Shown here piece by piece: positions 53,126 through 62,353 of a stretch of DNA of 64,000 nucleotides. Made by a program: the position numbers and the translations under genes. The notes under the pieces are model-generated. The model saw nothing but the letters and a program-made list of their open reading frames with translations. It was not told the DNA's origin and did not search any database. Source of the stretch: Rhodoferax sp. U11-2br (GTDB taxonomy: Bacteria; Pseudomonadota; Gammaproteobacteria; Burkholderiales; Burkholderiaceae_C); NCBI RefSeq assembly GCF_018619435.1, contig NZ_JAHFZF010000001.1:124001-188000 (forward strand), written 5' to 3'. Position 1 is the first letter of the stretch. Each line of letters begins with the position of its first letter.

Positions 53126-54163
53126 TTAAGAAAACAAGCGGCGCGCCAACACCGAACCGGCGCTGAGTTCGCGCTGCTCCAGCGTGGCGTAGAGCTGTTC
53201 CAGCTCGGCGGCAATCACCGACATGGCCTCGGGCGGCAGAGCCACACCGTGGTCGTCGGTGACGATGCCGTCCATCTCCTTGGCCAGCACCTGGGCACAT
53301 TCACACAGGCGGGTGTAGGCCTGTTCGCTGCGATCAACCTGCGGCACATCCAGCGCCAGGGTCAGATCACGCAAAGCGGACTGAGCCATGTCCTCGGACA
53401 GCGCCGCCTGCGCATCAAAGCTCAGGCTCAGCACCGGTACCGGGCCGCTGGCACCGGGCAGGACCATGCGCCCAGGCATCGAACCCGGCACAAAACCCAG
53501 GCGCGTCGCCATCTGCTGCACATAACTGGCACTCCAGGCTGAGCGCCGGGCGCGCAGCACAAACACAATCTGTGCATCGTGGTCGCTGGCAAACTGGTCC
53601 AGTTCGCGCGCGCGGGTGACCTCGCGGCGCATCTCGGGGAAGTCGGCCGTGCCGTTGATCAGCTCACAAAAGGTTTCGGCCTTGACCACAAACTCTGAAA
53701 ACTCAATGTCGTTCACCGCACCAGCCCGGTTGGCCAGTTGTAAACCGGCCTGCAGCTGGCTGTAACGCTGGCCAGCGTGGGGCGCCTCCCAGCGCTGGGT
53801 GCTGGTGTTCAAACCTTCCACCGCAAAGGGTTTGCTGCCCACGCGCCGGGTCGGCGGCAGTGCCGCCAGCACCGCGTCACCCGAGACCGGGGCGTCCAAC
53901 GCAATGGGGGCGATCACATCAAGCAGGCTGTCCAGCGCGGGTTTTTTCTCGGGCGCAGGGATGACAAAACCGGGGTCCTCAAAACTGCCGTCCAGCGCGG
54001 CGATGTCGAGCGTGGGTTCACGCTCGAAGGGCTGGGTGTCAACGGAGGCCGCGGCTGGCGGCTGGCGTGGCCGACTTTTGCCCGACAGCCACAGGTAATA
54101 ACCCAACAGGCCCAGCAGCAGCAGACCACCCAACGCGGCCAGCCCCAATTGCAACGAATTCAT
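53126..54163 (-). CDS. zipA: ZipA-like cell-division protein
   Basis: A 345-residue protein with one N-terminal membrane helix (MNSLQLGLAALGGLLLLGLL), a Pro/Ala-rich linker (about 30-120) and a C-terminal domain of about 210 residues resembling the FtsZ-binding ZipA C-terminal fold. It lies between smc and ligA, as zipA does in many Beta- and Gammaproteobacteria. The ATG overlaps the smc stop (ATGA). In Betaproteobacteria this protein is often annotated only as hypothetical, so the role in anchoring FtsZ is inferred. Confidence 0.78.
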   Translation of the reverse strand: MNSLQLGLAALGGLLLLGLLGYYLWLSGKSRPRQPPAAASVDTQPFEREPTLDIAALDGSFEDPGFVIPAPEKKPALDSLLDVIAPIALDAPVSGDAVLAALPPTRRVGSKPFAVEGLNTSTQRWEAPHAGQRYSQLQAGLQLANRAGAVNDIEFSEFVVKAETFCELINGTADFPEMRREVTRARELDQFASDHDAQIVFVLRARRSAWSASYVQQMATRLGFVPGSMPGRMVLPGASGPVPVLSLSFDAQAALSEDMAQSALRDLTLALDVPQVDRSEQAYTRLCECAQVLAKEMDGIVTDDHGVALPPEAMSVIAAELEQLYATLEQRELSAGSVLARRLFS

Positions 54164-57100
54164 CCTATTTCCCCTTGATCGGCCAGATTCAGGGCCATGT
54201 CCATGTCCACCGCCACAATGCGCGAGACACCTTGCTCCTGCATGGTGACACCCACGAGTTGCTGTGCCATTTCCATGGCGATTTTGTTGTGGCTGATGAA
54301 CAGGAACTGTGTCTCGTGACTCATGCTTTTCACCAGCCGCGCATAACGTTCGGTGTTGGCGTCGTCCAGCGGCGCATCGACCTCGTCGAGCAAGCAAAAC
54401 GGCGCCGGGTTGAGCTGGAAGATGGCAAACACCAGCGCAATCGCGGTCAGGGCTTTCTCTCCCCCCGACAGCAGCGCAATGCTCTGGTTCTTTTTGCCAG
54501 GCGGCTGGGCAATGACCTGCACGCCCGAATCCAGGATCTCGTCACCGCTGATCACCAGGCGTGCATTGCCGCCGCCAAACAACTCGGGGAACATGCGGCC
54601 AAAGTGTTCGTTGACGGTGTTGAAGGTGCCCGAGAGCAACTCGCGGGTTTCACCGTCGATCTTGCGGATGGCGCTCTCCAGCGTGTTCATGGCCTCCACC
54701 AAATCGGCACTCTGCGAATCCAGAAAAGCCTTGCGTTCCCCCGCCACCGCCAGTTCGTCCAGCGCAGCCAGGTTCACCGCACCCAGCGCGGTGATTTCAC
54801 GGTTGAGCCGGTCGATTTCAGACTGCAGACCAGTCAAGCGCACCGCGCCGTCAGCCACCGAGGCCGCCACCGCCGCCAGATCGGCCTGGGCATCGGCCAG
54901 CAGCTGGGTGTATTGCTCAAAGCCGAGCCGGGCCGCTTGCTCCTTGAGCTGGAACTCGGTGATGCGTGCACGCAGTGGGTCCAGTGCCCGTTCCAGTTGC
55001 AGGCGGCGCTCGTCACTGGCGCGCAATTTGGCGGTCAGATCGTCGTAGAGGCTGCGCTGGGCGCCCAGGTGTTTTTCACGCTCCAACTTCTCGGCCAGTG
55101 CCTGCTGCAGGCCACCTTGCGCCGCGGCGTCGTTCAGACGCAACAACTCATCTTGGGCTCTTTGGGCCTCAGCCCTCACAGAATCTGACTGTTGCGCTGC
55201 GGTTTCAATAGCGCGTGACAACTCGGCACGGCGCGCGCCCAGGCTGCGCAGCGCAAAGCTGGCTTCCTGCATCTGGCGCTCCAAGCCACGCTGCTGCTCG
55301 CGGCATTCATTCAAACGGCGCTCGGCGCTGATCACCGCGTCGTCAAGCTGGGCGTGGCGCTCCTGCGTGTCGGCCAGTTGCATGTCGAGTTCTTCAAACC
55401 GGACCTCGGCGCTGACACGGCGCTCTTGCAGGTCTTCGAGCTGGGCGTCCACCTCGGCCAGGTCCTCAGAGATCTGGGCGCTGCGCTGGCGCGCTTGCTC
55501 GGCGGCCTGGCTCAGACGCAGGGTGTCGACCTGCAGGGTGTGGACCCGCGCCTGGACCTCGGTGGCCTCGCGCCGCGCGGTTTGCAGGCGCTGCGAGGCG
55601 TCGGCATACGCGGCCTCGGCGCGTGCCAGCCGGGTGCGGGCCTCTTCGTGGATCAGCACCTGGGCACGGCGCTGGCGGTCCAGGTTCTCGATCTCCTGCG
55701 CGCGAGCCAGCAGGCCTGCCTGCTCGGAGTCGGGTGCGTAAAAACTCACGCTGCTGCGTGTGACAGCATGACCGGCCCGGACAAAAATGGTCTGGCCGGG
55801 CAAGAGGCTGTCGCGGCGGCTCAGCGCGTCTTCCAGGTTCTCGGTCGTGAAGCAGCCTTGCAACCAGTCGTCCAGCACCGCCTGCTGGCCAGCATCGTGC
55901 ACACGCAGCAGGCTAGCCAAGCGCACCAACGTGGTCGCGGGCGCAGTGGCCACCGGGGTGGCCGGGCTGTAGAAGGCCAATTTGGCAGGGGGCACGTCCT
56001 GGGCAAAAGCGCGCACCAGTTCCAGGCGGCTGACTTCGAGCGCACTCAGGCGCTCACGCAGGGCGGACTCCAGCGCGTTTTCCCAACCGGGTTCAATGTG
56101 TAGCTGGCTCCACAGGCCTTGCAAATGGTCCAGCCCATGTTTCTTGAACCAGGGCTGCAACTTGCCGTCGGTCTTGACGCGTTCTTGCAAGGCCTTGAGC
56201 GCCTCCAGCCGGGCCGACAAATCAGCCAGGCTGGCGGATTCGGTGTTGACAAGTTGCTGCTGCAAGCGGCGTTGTTCGTCCAGCTCGGGGGCGCTGGTTT
56301 GCAACTCGGCTAGGCGGGCCTGCTCGATCTCGGCCTGTTCCTGCGCGTTGCTGAGCTGGGCCTGCAGGTCCAGCAATGCGACCTCGTCGGGCGCAGTGAG
56401 GTTCTGGCGGTCTTGTTGCAGGCGTTCTCGGCGCGTGCCGAGCTGGCGCGTTTGTTCTTCAATACCCCGCTGCTCAGCGGCCAGCACCCCAATCTGCTGC
56501 TGCACCTGGGCCACACCAGCGCGTTGTTCGTTGGCAGCGCGTTGCGCCTGGCGCAGCGCTTCTTCGAGTTCGGGCAGCTGCTGGGCCTGGTCTTCGACCT
56601 GGGCGGCGAGCAACTCGTTTTTTTCCTCGCCCAGCAGCTCCAGCTCGGACAGGTTTTCCAACTCGGTCTGCGCGTCCTGGCTGCGCGTGGCCCATTGAGC
56701 GGCCTGTTCTTGCAAGGTGGCCAGGCGCAGCTCGACGCGCTGGCGGCCTTCGACCACAAAACGGATTTCAGCCTCCAGGCGACCGACTTCGGTGCTGGCC
56801 TCGTAGAGCTTGCCCTGGGCCTGGTTGACCTGGTCACCGGCTGCATAGTGGGCCTGGCGCACGGTTTCGAGCTCAGCCTCCACATGGCGCAAGTCGGCCA
56901 TGCGAGATTCAAGTGCATTGACCGCCTCTTGCGCCTCGGTATGGACCCGGGTCTGGTCGGTCTCGGACTCGGCGCGCTTCAAAAACCAGAGCTGGTGCTG
57001 CTTGAGTGACGCGGCTGCAGACAAGGTGTTGTACTTTTTCGCGACCTCGGCCTGTTTTTCCAGCTTGTCCAGGTTGGCGTTCAACTCGCGCAAGATGTCC

Positions 57101-57684
57101 TCAACCCGGGTCAGGTTCTCGCGGGTGTCGTGCAGGCGGTTTTCGGTCTCGCGGCGGCGTTCCTTGTACTTGGAGACACCGGCGGCTTCTTCGAGGAACA
57201 GGCGCAGCTCTTCAGGGCGGCTCTCGATGATGCGGCTGATGGTGCCTTGGCCGATGATGGCGTAGGCGCGTGGCCCCAGGCCGGTTCCCAGGAACACGTC
57301 CTGCACATCGCGGCGGCGCACCACCTGGTTGTTGATGTAGTAGCTGCTGGTGCCGTCGCGGGTCAACACACGTTTGACGGCGATCTCGGCAAACTGGCTC
57401 CACTGGCCACCGGCGCGGTGGTCGTCGTTGTCAAACACCAGTTCAACACTGGCGCGGCTGGCGGGTTTGCGGGTGGTGGTGCCGTTGAAGATGACGTCCT
57501 GCATCGACTCACCACGCAGCTCGGACGCTTTGCTTTCACCCAGCACCCAGCGCACCGCGTCCATGATGTTGGATTTGCCGCAGCCGTTGGGGCCCACCAC
57601 GCCGACCAGTTGGCCGGGCAACAGAAAATTGGTGGGCTCAGCAAACGACTTGAAGCCGGCTAACTTGATGGAATTGAGACGCAC
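54160..57684 (-). CDS. smc: SMC chromosome-segregation ATPase
   Basis: The 1174-residue condensin subunit has Walker A GPNGCGKSN (about 31-39), two long coiled coils (about 170-500 and 660-1000) around a hinge domain (about 505-655), and the C-terminal signature LLSGGEKALTAIAL and Walker B CLLDEVDAPLDDAN. Its N-terminal MRLNSIKLAGFKSFAEPT is the canonical start. It is the first gene of an smc-zipA-ligA-def run with overlapping ends. The ScpA/ScpB partners are not in this window. Confidence 0.96.
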   Translation of the reverse strand: MRLNSIKLAGFKSFAEPTNFLLPGQLVGVVGPNGCGKSNIMDAVRWVLGESKASELRGESMQDVIFNGTTTRKPASRASVELVFDNDDHRAGGQWSQFAEIAVKRVLTRDGTSSYYINNQVVRRRDVQDVFLGTGLGPRAYAIIGQGTISRIIESRPEELRLFLEEAAGVSKYKERRRETENRLHDTRENLTRVEDILRELNANLDKLEKQAEVAKKYNTLSAAASLKQHQLWFLKRAESETDQTRVHTEAQEAVNALESRMADLRHVEAELETVRQAHYAAGDQVNQAQGKLYEASTEVGRLEAEIRFVVEGRQRVELRLATLQEQAAQWATRSQDAQTELENLSELELLGEEKNELLAAQVEDQAQQLPELEEALRQAQRAANEQRAGVAQVQQQIGVLAAEQRGIEEQTRQLGTRRERLQQDRQNLTAPDEVALLDLQAQLSNAQEQAEIEQARLAELQTSAPELDEQRRLQQQLVNTESASLADLSARLEALKALQERVKTDGKLQPWFKKHGLDHLQGLWSQLHIEPGWENALESALRERLSALEVSRLELVRAFAQDVPPAKLAFYSPATPVATAPATTLVRLASLLRVHDAGQQAVLDDWLQGCFTTENLEDALSRRDSLLPGQTIFVRAGHAVTRSSVSFYAPDSEQAGLLARAQEIENLDRQRRAQVLIHEEARTRLARAEAAYADASQRLQTARREATEVQARVHTLQVDTLRLSQAAEQARQRSAQISEDLAEVDAQLEDLQERRVSAEVRFEELDMQLADTQERHAQLDDAVISAERRLNECREQQRGLERQMQEASFALRSLGARRAELSRAIETAAQQSDSVRAEAQRAQDELLRLNDAAAQGGLQQALAEKLEREKHLGAQRSLYDDLTAKLRASDERRLQLERALDPLRARITEFQLKEQAARLGFEQYTQLLADAQADLAAVAASVADGAVRLTGLQSEIDRLNREITALGAVNLAALDELAVAGERKAFLDSQSADLVEAMNTLESAIRKIDGETRELLSGTFNTVNEHFGRMFPELFGGGNARLVISGDEILDSGVQVIAQPPGKKNQSIALLSGGEKALTAIALVFAIFQLNPAPFCLLDEVDAPLDDANTERYARLVKSMSHETQFLFISHNKIAMEMAQQLVGVTMQEQGVSRIVAVDMDMALNLADQGEIG

Positions 57685-57919
57685 GGGTGGGGAGGATTCT
57701 GGGCTAAAGGTGGGAAGGCATCAGCGTTTCACAGGCGGCCTGCCACAACGGCGTCATGATAACTTGCCTGACTTGGCACAGCTGTGACGCAGCCTGGCAC
57801 ACAGCCACCCACTGGTGCGGGCGATAGCAGTCTGGCCACGAAAAAAACAGCATCGTTTGTCAACAAAACCATAGCATCTAGCCCTTTCAAATAAAGGTCC
57901 AGAAGCCAATTTCTTATGT
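57685..57919. other. Intergenic region between dusA and smc
   Basis: About 235 bases on the minus-strand path from dusA to smc. The smc promoter should lie here. The dusA-proximal third holds a dispersed hairpin element (57865-57913), whose hairpin could end dusA transcription. I recognise no regulatory site by sequence. Confidence 0.4.
57865..57913 (+). repeat. Dispersed hairpin element, copy 10 (downstream of dusA)
   Basis: The + strand reads AAAACCATAGCATCTAGCCC, TTTCAAATAAAGGTCC, AGAAGCCAATTTC. The loop arms are CCTTT/AAAGG. It sits 6 bases beyond the dusA stop. Confidence 0.7.
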
Positions 57920-58909
57920 TTATTTGTGCCCATGGGCAATGGCCATGACCTGGGCTGGGGGCAAGGTTTTGAGGCTGTGGTCACTCCAGACACGGCGCCA
58001 ATGGCGCGCACCCGGCAGGCCATGGCGCAGGCCCAGCATGTGCCGGGCCATCGTTGGCCAGGGGGTGCCGTGGGCGGCGTGTTCACGGACCATGTAGTCC
58101 ACCATCTGCTGCTCCACCGCTTCGCGGCTGAGGCCAACAGCTGCCGGCGCAGCGCCCAGCAGCGCATCCCACTCGGTCAGCCACCAGGGGTTGTGGTAGG
58201 CCTCGCGGCCGAGCATGGCCCCATCGACCTGGGCCAGATGGGTCTGTAACTGTTCGGTGGTGGTGATACCGCCGTTGAGCACGATGGTCAGCTGTGGGAA
58301 GTCACGTTTGAGGCGGTAGGCCCAGTCGTAACGCAACGGCGGAATGTCGCGGTTGTCCTTGGGGCTCAGGCCTTTGAGCCAGGCATTGCGCGCATGCACG
58401 ATGAAGGTCGAACAACCGGCCTGGCTGACCGCGCCCACAAAATCGCAGACAAAGTCATAACTCTCCACCTGGTCGATGCCAATGCGGTGTTTGACGGTGA
58501 CCGGCACATCGACCACATTGACCATCGCCTTGACGCAATCCGCGACCAGTTGTGGCTCGGCCATCAGGCAGGCGCCAAAAGCGCCGCGCTGCACCCGTTC
58601 ACTCGGGCAACCGCAGTTGAGGTTGATCTCCGAATAACCCCAGTCAGCGCCCAATTTGGCGCAGGTGGCCAGATCGGTGGGGGCGCTGCCACCCAATTGC
58701 AGGGCGACGGGTTGCTCCTCAACGTCAAAACGCAGGTGGCGCGCCACATCGCCATGGATCAGCGCGCCGGTGGTCACCATCTCGGTGTACAACAGGGCCT
58801 GGCGCGACAGCAGCCGGTGGAAATAACGGCAATGGCGATCAGTCCAGTCGAGCATGGGCGCCACGGACAAACGCCATCTTTGGGGTTCTACGGAAAACTT
58901 GGGTTGCAT
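57920..58909 (-). CDS. dusA: DusA, tRNA-dihydrouridine synthase
   Basis: The 329-residue flavoenzyme reduces U20/U20a in the tRNA D-loop. Features: SVAPMLDWTDRHCRYF (FMN-binding start), EMVTTGALIHGD, NLNCGCPSERVQRGAFG followed by ACLM with the catalytic Cys, VKHRIGID and LNGGI for phosphate binding. The pattern fits DusA rather than DusB or DusC. Start MQPKFSVEPQRWRLSVAP gives the usual N-terminus. Confidence 0.92.
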   Translation of the reverse strand: MQPKFSVEPQRWRLSVAPMLDWTDRHCRYFHRLLSRQALLYTEMVTTGALIHGDVARHLRFDVEEQPVALQLGGSAPTDLATCAKLGADWGYSEINLNCGCPSERVQRGAFGACLMAEPQLVADCVKAMVNVVDVPVTVKHRIGIDQVESYDFVCDFVGAVSQAGCSTFIVHARNAWLKGLSPKDNRDIPPLRYDWAYRLKRDFPQLTIVLNGGITTTEQLQTHLAQVDGAMLGREAYHNPWWLTEWDALLGAAPAAVGLSREAVEQQMVDYMVREHAAHGTPWPTMARHMLGLRHGLPGARHWRRVWSDHSLKTLPPAQVMAIAHGHK

Positions 58910-58981
58910 GGGCTGGATTATCCCAGCCAGCCGCTGGAGCCAATCCAGCAGAACAAACGCCGCGTCTTTGAGGTCAGCAAG

Positions 58982-59662
58982 CTATCCGGGTGGAAAACAC
59001 CAAGGCGCCTGGTTATGGGCGTAAGCCATCCACAAAGCCCAGGCCGCACTGCCCGCCAGAGCCAGGCCAGCCAGCCTGACACCCCAATCGCCCTGGCTGT
59101 TGCGCCCCAAACGCAGCCACAACCAAGGACCGAGCATCATTGACACCGTGGTGCCCAGTGCAAACAAGGCCATGACCAGGGCACCGTCCAGGACATGGCC
59201 CGACAAACCCGCCACCAGCAGCGCCGAATACAACAGGCCACAGGGCAACAGAGCCCACAACACCCCCAGAGCCAGGGTGCCCGACAAACCCCGGCTAACC
59301 ACCAGGCTGCGCGCCTTGGTCCAGATTTTTTTGCCAAGTTGTTCAAGCCAGATGGGTTGCTGCGCGTTCCACAGCAGGACCAGTCCCATCACCAGCACCG
59401 CCACATGGAACAGTGTCCAGACCGGCCGCAAGGCCGCGCTTTGTACCGTCATCCAACCCAGGCCCTGCATCGACGCGGCGGCGAGCGCGCCCATGGCCGC
59501 GTAACCAAGGATTCTGCCGCCTTGAAAGACCCACATGGCCGAGAGCTGACGTTCACCTGCGGCACGCCCGATACCGGCGCAAGCCGCGCCACACATGGCA
59601 ATACAGTGGGGGCCGCCTGCGAGTCCCATGAACAAGGCGGTGGTGGCGAGGGCTGTTTGCAT
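58982..59662 (-). CDS. TauE/SafE-like (UreH-type) membrane protein of the cbb3 locus
   Basis: The 226-residue protein has about six membrane helices. Residues 10-30 read ALFMGLAGGPHCIAMCGAACA, with the CxxxC element typical of the UreH_2 group, often found with cbb3-oxidase genes and thought to move copper or other metals; that role is inferred. GTLALGVLWALLPCGLLYSAL is a second conserved segment. It begins 9 bases after the hemN stop on the same strand, so it is probably in the FNR-controlled hemN transcript. Confidence 0.75.
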   Translation of the reverse strand: MQTALATTALFMGLAGGPHCIAMCGAACAGIGRAAGERQLSAMWVFQGGRILGYAAMGALAAASMQGLGWMTVQSAALRPVWTLFHVAVLVMGLVLLWNAQQPIWLEQLGKKIWTKARSLVVSRGLSGTLALGVLWALLPCGLLYSALLVAGLSGHVLDGALVMALFALGTTVSMMLGPWLWLRLGRNSQGDWGVRLAGLALAGSAAWALWMAYAHNQAPWCFPPG

Positions 59663-59671
59663 GCCCTCAGG

Positions 59672-61069
59672 TTAGAGGATTTTGGAAAACTTGGTGCGTG
59701 TACGGTCAGTTTGCAAATAGCGGTCAAACACCATGGCCACCGCCCGAACAAAGAACCAGCCCTTGGTGGTCACCTGGATACCGGACTCCTCCAGCGTCAC
59801 CAAGCCCTGCTCCACCTGTGCTTCCATCACTTCCATTTCTTTGGCGAAGTACTGTTTGAAATCGATCAGATAGGCCGACTCGATGGACTCGTAGGACAGC
59901 TGCCCTTGGCACATCAGCGCCATGATGACACCCCGACGTACCAGGTCGTCACGCGACAGCGCCAGACCCCGCACAATCGGGAACTGCCCCTGGTCGAGAA
60001 AGTCGTAATACTCTTCCAGCGTTTTGGCGTTTTGGCTGTAAGTGGCGCCCACCCGGCCAATCGACGATACGCCCAGGCCAATCATGTCGCAATCGGGCTG
60101 GGTGCTGTACCCCTGGAAGTTGCGGTGCAGCCGCCCCTGGCGCTTGGCAATGGCCAGCGAGTCCGTGGGCAAGGCGAAGTGGTCCATACCGATGTAGACA
60201 TAACCCGCCGCCATGAAGGCCGCCATGGAGCGCGCCAACATCGAGACCTTGGCGGCAGCGGTGGGGATCTCGACCGAGGAGATCCGGCGCTGTGGTTTGA
60301 AGCGTTCGGGCAAGTGGGCGTAGGCATACAAAGCGATGCGTTCGGGCCGCAATTCCACAATCTGCGCCAGGGTGCGGTCAAACGACTCGGGGGTTTGTTC
60401 AGGCAAACCATAGATCAAGTCCGCATTGACCGACTCAAAACCACGCTCGCGCGCTGCAGCCACCAACGCAAACACCTGTTCTGCCGGCTGGATGCGGTGC
60501 ACCGCTTTTTGCACCGCCGGGTCGAAGTCCTGGATACCAAAACTCAGCCGGTTGAAGCCAAGCTCGGCTAGCACGTCCAAACGTTGGTTGTCGATGGTGC
60601 GGGGGTCAATCTCGATCGAATACTCCCCACCAGGCAGCAGCTTGAAACTGCGGCGCAACAAGGCCATCAGGTCACGCAATTCAGCGTCTGACAAAAAGGT
60701 GGGGGAACCACCACCAAAATGCAGTTGTGACACGGCCTGACCCAGACCCATGTGTTGGGTGTGCAGGTCGACTTCCCGGCTCAGGTAACGCAGGTAAGCC
60801 GCGGCGCGATCATGGTGTTTGGTGATGATCTTGTTGCAGGCACAGTAGTAACACAGGGCCTCGCAAAACGGGATGTGAACATACAGAGACAGTGGCAGCG
60901 CCAACGCGGCAGCGCCAGAACGACGCTGTTCCAGCGCCAGAGCGTAATCCTGAGCGGTAAATGCCTCAACGAAGCGATCAGCGGTTGGGTAGGAGGTGTA
61001 CCGGGGCCCGGACACATCGTACTGCCGGATCAATGCTTCGGAGATGGGTTCTGCTGCAGATTCGATCAT
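59672..61069 (-). CDS. hemN: HemN, oxygen-independent coproporphyrinogen III oxidase
   Basis: The 465-residue radical SAM enzyme makes protoporphyrinogen IX without oxygen. The cluster motif is YVHIPFCEALCYYCACNK with Cys69, Cys73 and Cys76, plus the family's extra Cys78; FGGGSPTF is the SAM-binding Gly-rich loop. The HemN C-terminal domain is intact (YFAKEMEVMEAQVEQGLV). The ATG is preceded by AAGGGAA. A perfect FNR box lies 57 bases upstream of the start, so induction at low oxygen is expected. Confidence 0.95.
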   Translation of the reverse strand: MIESAAEPISEALIRQYDVSGPRYTSYPTADRFVEAFTAQDYALALEQRRSGAAALALPLSLYVHIPFCEALCYYCACNKIITKHHDRAAAYLRYLSREVDLHTQHMGLGQAVSQLHFGGGSPTFLSDAELRDLMALLRRSFKLLPGGEYSIEIDPRTIDNQRLDVLAELGFNRLSFGIQDFDPAVQKAVHRIQPAEQVFALVAAARERGFESVNADLIYGLPEQTPESFDRTLAQIVELRPERIALYAYAHLPERFKPQRRISSVEIPTAAAKVSMLARSMAAFMAAGYVYIGMDHFALPTDSLAIAKRQGRLHRNFQGYSTQPDCDMIGLGVSSIGRVGATYSQNAKTLEEYYDFLDQGQFPIVRGLALSRDDLVRRGVIMALMCQGQLSYESIESAYLIDFKQYFAKEMEVMEAQVEQGLVTLEESGIQVTTKGWFFVRAVAMVFDRYLQTDRTRTKFSKIL

Positions 61070-61125
61070 TGAAAATTCCCTTATTTCAGACGCTGTAACT
61101 GTGCCGCTTGCCCTCTTTTTGGCAC

Positions 61126-61139
61126 TTGATATTGATCAA
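61126..61139. promoter_or_regulatory. Perfect FNR/ANR box between hemN and fnr
   Basis: TTGATATTGATCAA is an exact match to the FNR consensus TTGAT-N4-ATCAA. It lies between the divergent hemN and fnr starts. A weaker related palindrome, TTGACATTTGTCAG (61169-61182), is 34 bases upstream of the fnr ATG and could be an autoregulatory site. Confidence 0.85.
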
Positions 61140-61215
61140 CCAAGAGGGAGAAACCGAATAAGCTCAATTTGACATTTGTCAGCTGTTGGTGAAGAACAAT
61201 GTCAAAATCGTGATC

Positions 61216-61926
61216 ATGAACTATGAGACCATCAAAATCGCTTGTGCCAACTGCAATATGCGCGAGCTGTGTATGCCCATTGGCCTGACCCAGGACGAAC
61301 TCAATCGTATCGATGAAATGATTGGCTCCAGGCGCAAGGTCAAGCGTGGTGAGACCCTTTTTCATAACGGTGAACGCTTCACCAACCTGTATGCGATACG
61401 CACCGGTTTCTTCAAGACGTGTATCACCTCTGAAGACGGGCGCGATCAGGTCACAGGTTTTCAGATGGCCGGGGAGATCATTGGCATGGATGGCATCGTC
61501 AATGACTACCACTCCTGCGATGCGGTGGCTTTGGAGGATGCCGAAATATGTGCCATGCCCTTTGCCCAGATTGAAGCGCTGTCAAGAGAGGTCAATGCGT
61601 TGCAGCACCACGTTCACAAGATCATGAGTCGTGAAATTGTGAGAGAACATGGTGTGATGCTTCTGCTGGGCAGCATGCGGGCCGAAGAACGTCTGGCAGC
61701 CTTTTTGCTGAACCTGGCGCAGCGCCTGCATTCACGCGGTTTTTCACAGTCGGAGTTGATCCTGCGAATGACCCGTGAAGAGATTGGCAGCTACCTGGGC
61801 CTCAAACTGGAGACCATCAGCCGGACCTTCTCGCGGTTTGTCGAGGACGGTATCGTTGCTGTCAAGCAGCGCCACGTGCACATCCTCAACACCAGCGCGC
61901 TGCAAGACATCGTCAACCCGAAGTAG
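61216..61926 (+). CDS. fnr: FNR/ANR-type oxygen-sensing transcription regulator
   Basis: The 236-residue CRP/FNR-family protein carries the [4Fe-4S] ligands Cys10, Cys13 and Cys19 (CANCNMRELC) and Cys101 (YHSCDAV). The recognition helix LKLETISRTFSRF has Glu199, Ser202 and Arg203, the residues that read TTGAT. The ATG at 61216 (MNYETIKIAC) is chosen because it places the cysteines at the proper distance. The fnr and fixH-like stop codons are only 3 bases apart and share a 7-base palindrome (CGAAGTA at 61919-61925 / TACTTCG at 61931-61937). Confidence 0.93.
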   Translation: MNYETIKIACANCNMRELCMPIGLTQDELNRIDEMIGSRRKVKRGETLFHNGERFTNLYAIRTGFFKTCITSEDGRDQVTGFQMAGEIIGMDGIVNDYHSCDAVALEDAEICAMPFAQIEALSREVNALQHHVHKIMSREIVREHGVMLLLGSMRAEERLAAFLLNLAQRLHSRGFSQSELILRMTREEIGSYLGLKLETISRTFSRFVEDGIVAVKQRHVHILNTSALQDIVNPK

Positions 61927-61929
61927 TCC

Positions 61930-62211
61930 TTACTTCGACAACTCAGGGGACGCTTTGGGGGCGGGGATGACACCCGTGGCAGCATGGTTGCGCGCCATCA
62001 TCGCTGGTGCGTCACCACTCTCGATGGTTTTTGACGACCTGATGTGTTCGATTTCAATGTCCTGGCCCGACACAATCTGGTTCGGGCTGTTGGCAATGAA
62101 ATAAAAAGTCACGATGCACGCAAGAATGACGGCAACCGGGCCGCTGATCACCAGCCACACGTGACCGTAAGACCACCAGGGTTTGTCGTCGTTCAGAGAC
62201 TCATTTCTCAT
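61930..62211 (-). CDS. FixH-like membrane protein of the cbb3-oxidase locus
   Basis: The 93-residue protein starts MRNESLNDDKPWWSYGHVWL, has one membrane helix (about 15-35), then ANSPNQIVSGQD and a C-terminal ARNHAATGVIP. PWWxYGHVWLVxxGP is the FixH/CcoH start, but the periplasmic domain is much shorter than in rhizobial FixH, which I believe is usual in Comamonadaceae. CcoH helps assemble cbb3 oxidase. AGAGGA lies before the ATG at 62211. A terminator separates it from ccoP. Confidence 0.7.
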   Translation of the reverse strand: MRNESLNDDKPWWSYGHVWLVISGPVAVILACIVTFYFIANSPNQIVSGQDIEIEHIRSSKTIESGDAPAMMARNHAATGVIPAPKASPELSK

Positions 62212-62263
62212 CGGTATTCCTCTTTCATCCTCAGGTTCTGCAAAGAACAATTGACCTTGTAAC

Positions 62264-62295
62264 AAAAAAAGAGGGAAACATGGCTGTTTCCCTCT
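62264..62295 (-). terminator. Rho-independent terminator after ccoP
   Basis: AGAGGGAAACA (62270-62280) and TGTTTCCCTCT (62285-62295) form a perfect 11-base stem with a TGGC loop. On the minus strand the stem is followed by a run of Ts (the A-run at 62264-62270). It should end the ccoNOQP transcript before the fixH-like gene. Confidence 0.9.
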
Positions 62296-62353
62296 CATCA
62301 TGCGTCTAGCTCTGGCGCGGATGGGGCCAAGACCCCACCCAGAACCAACATGC

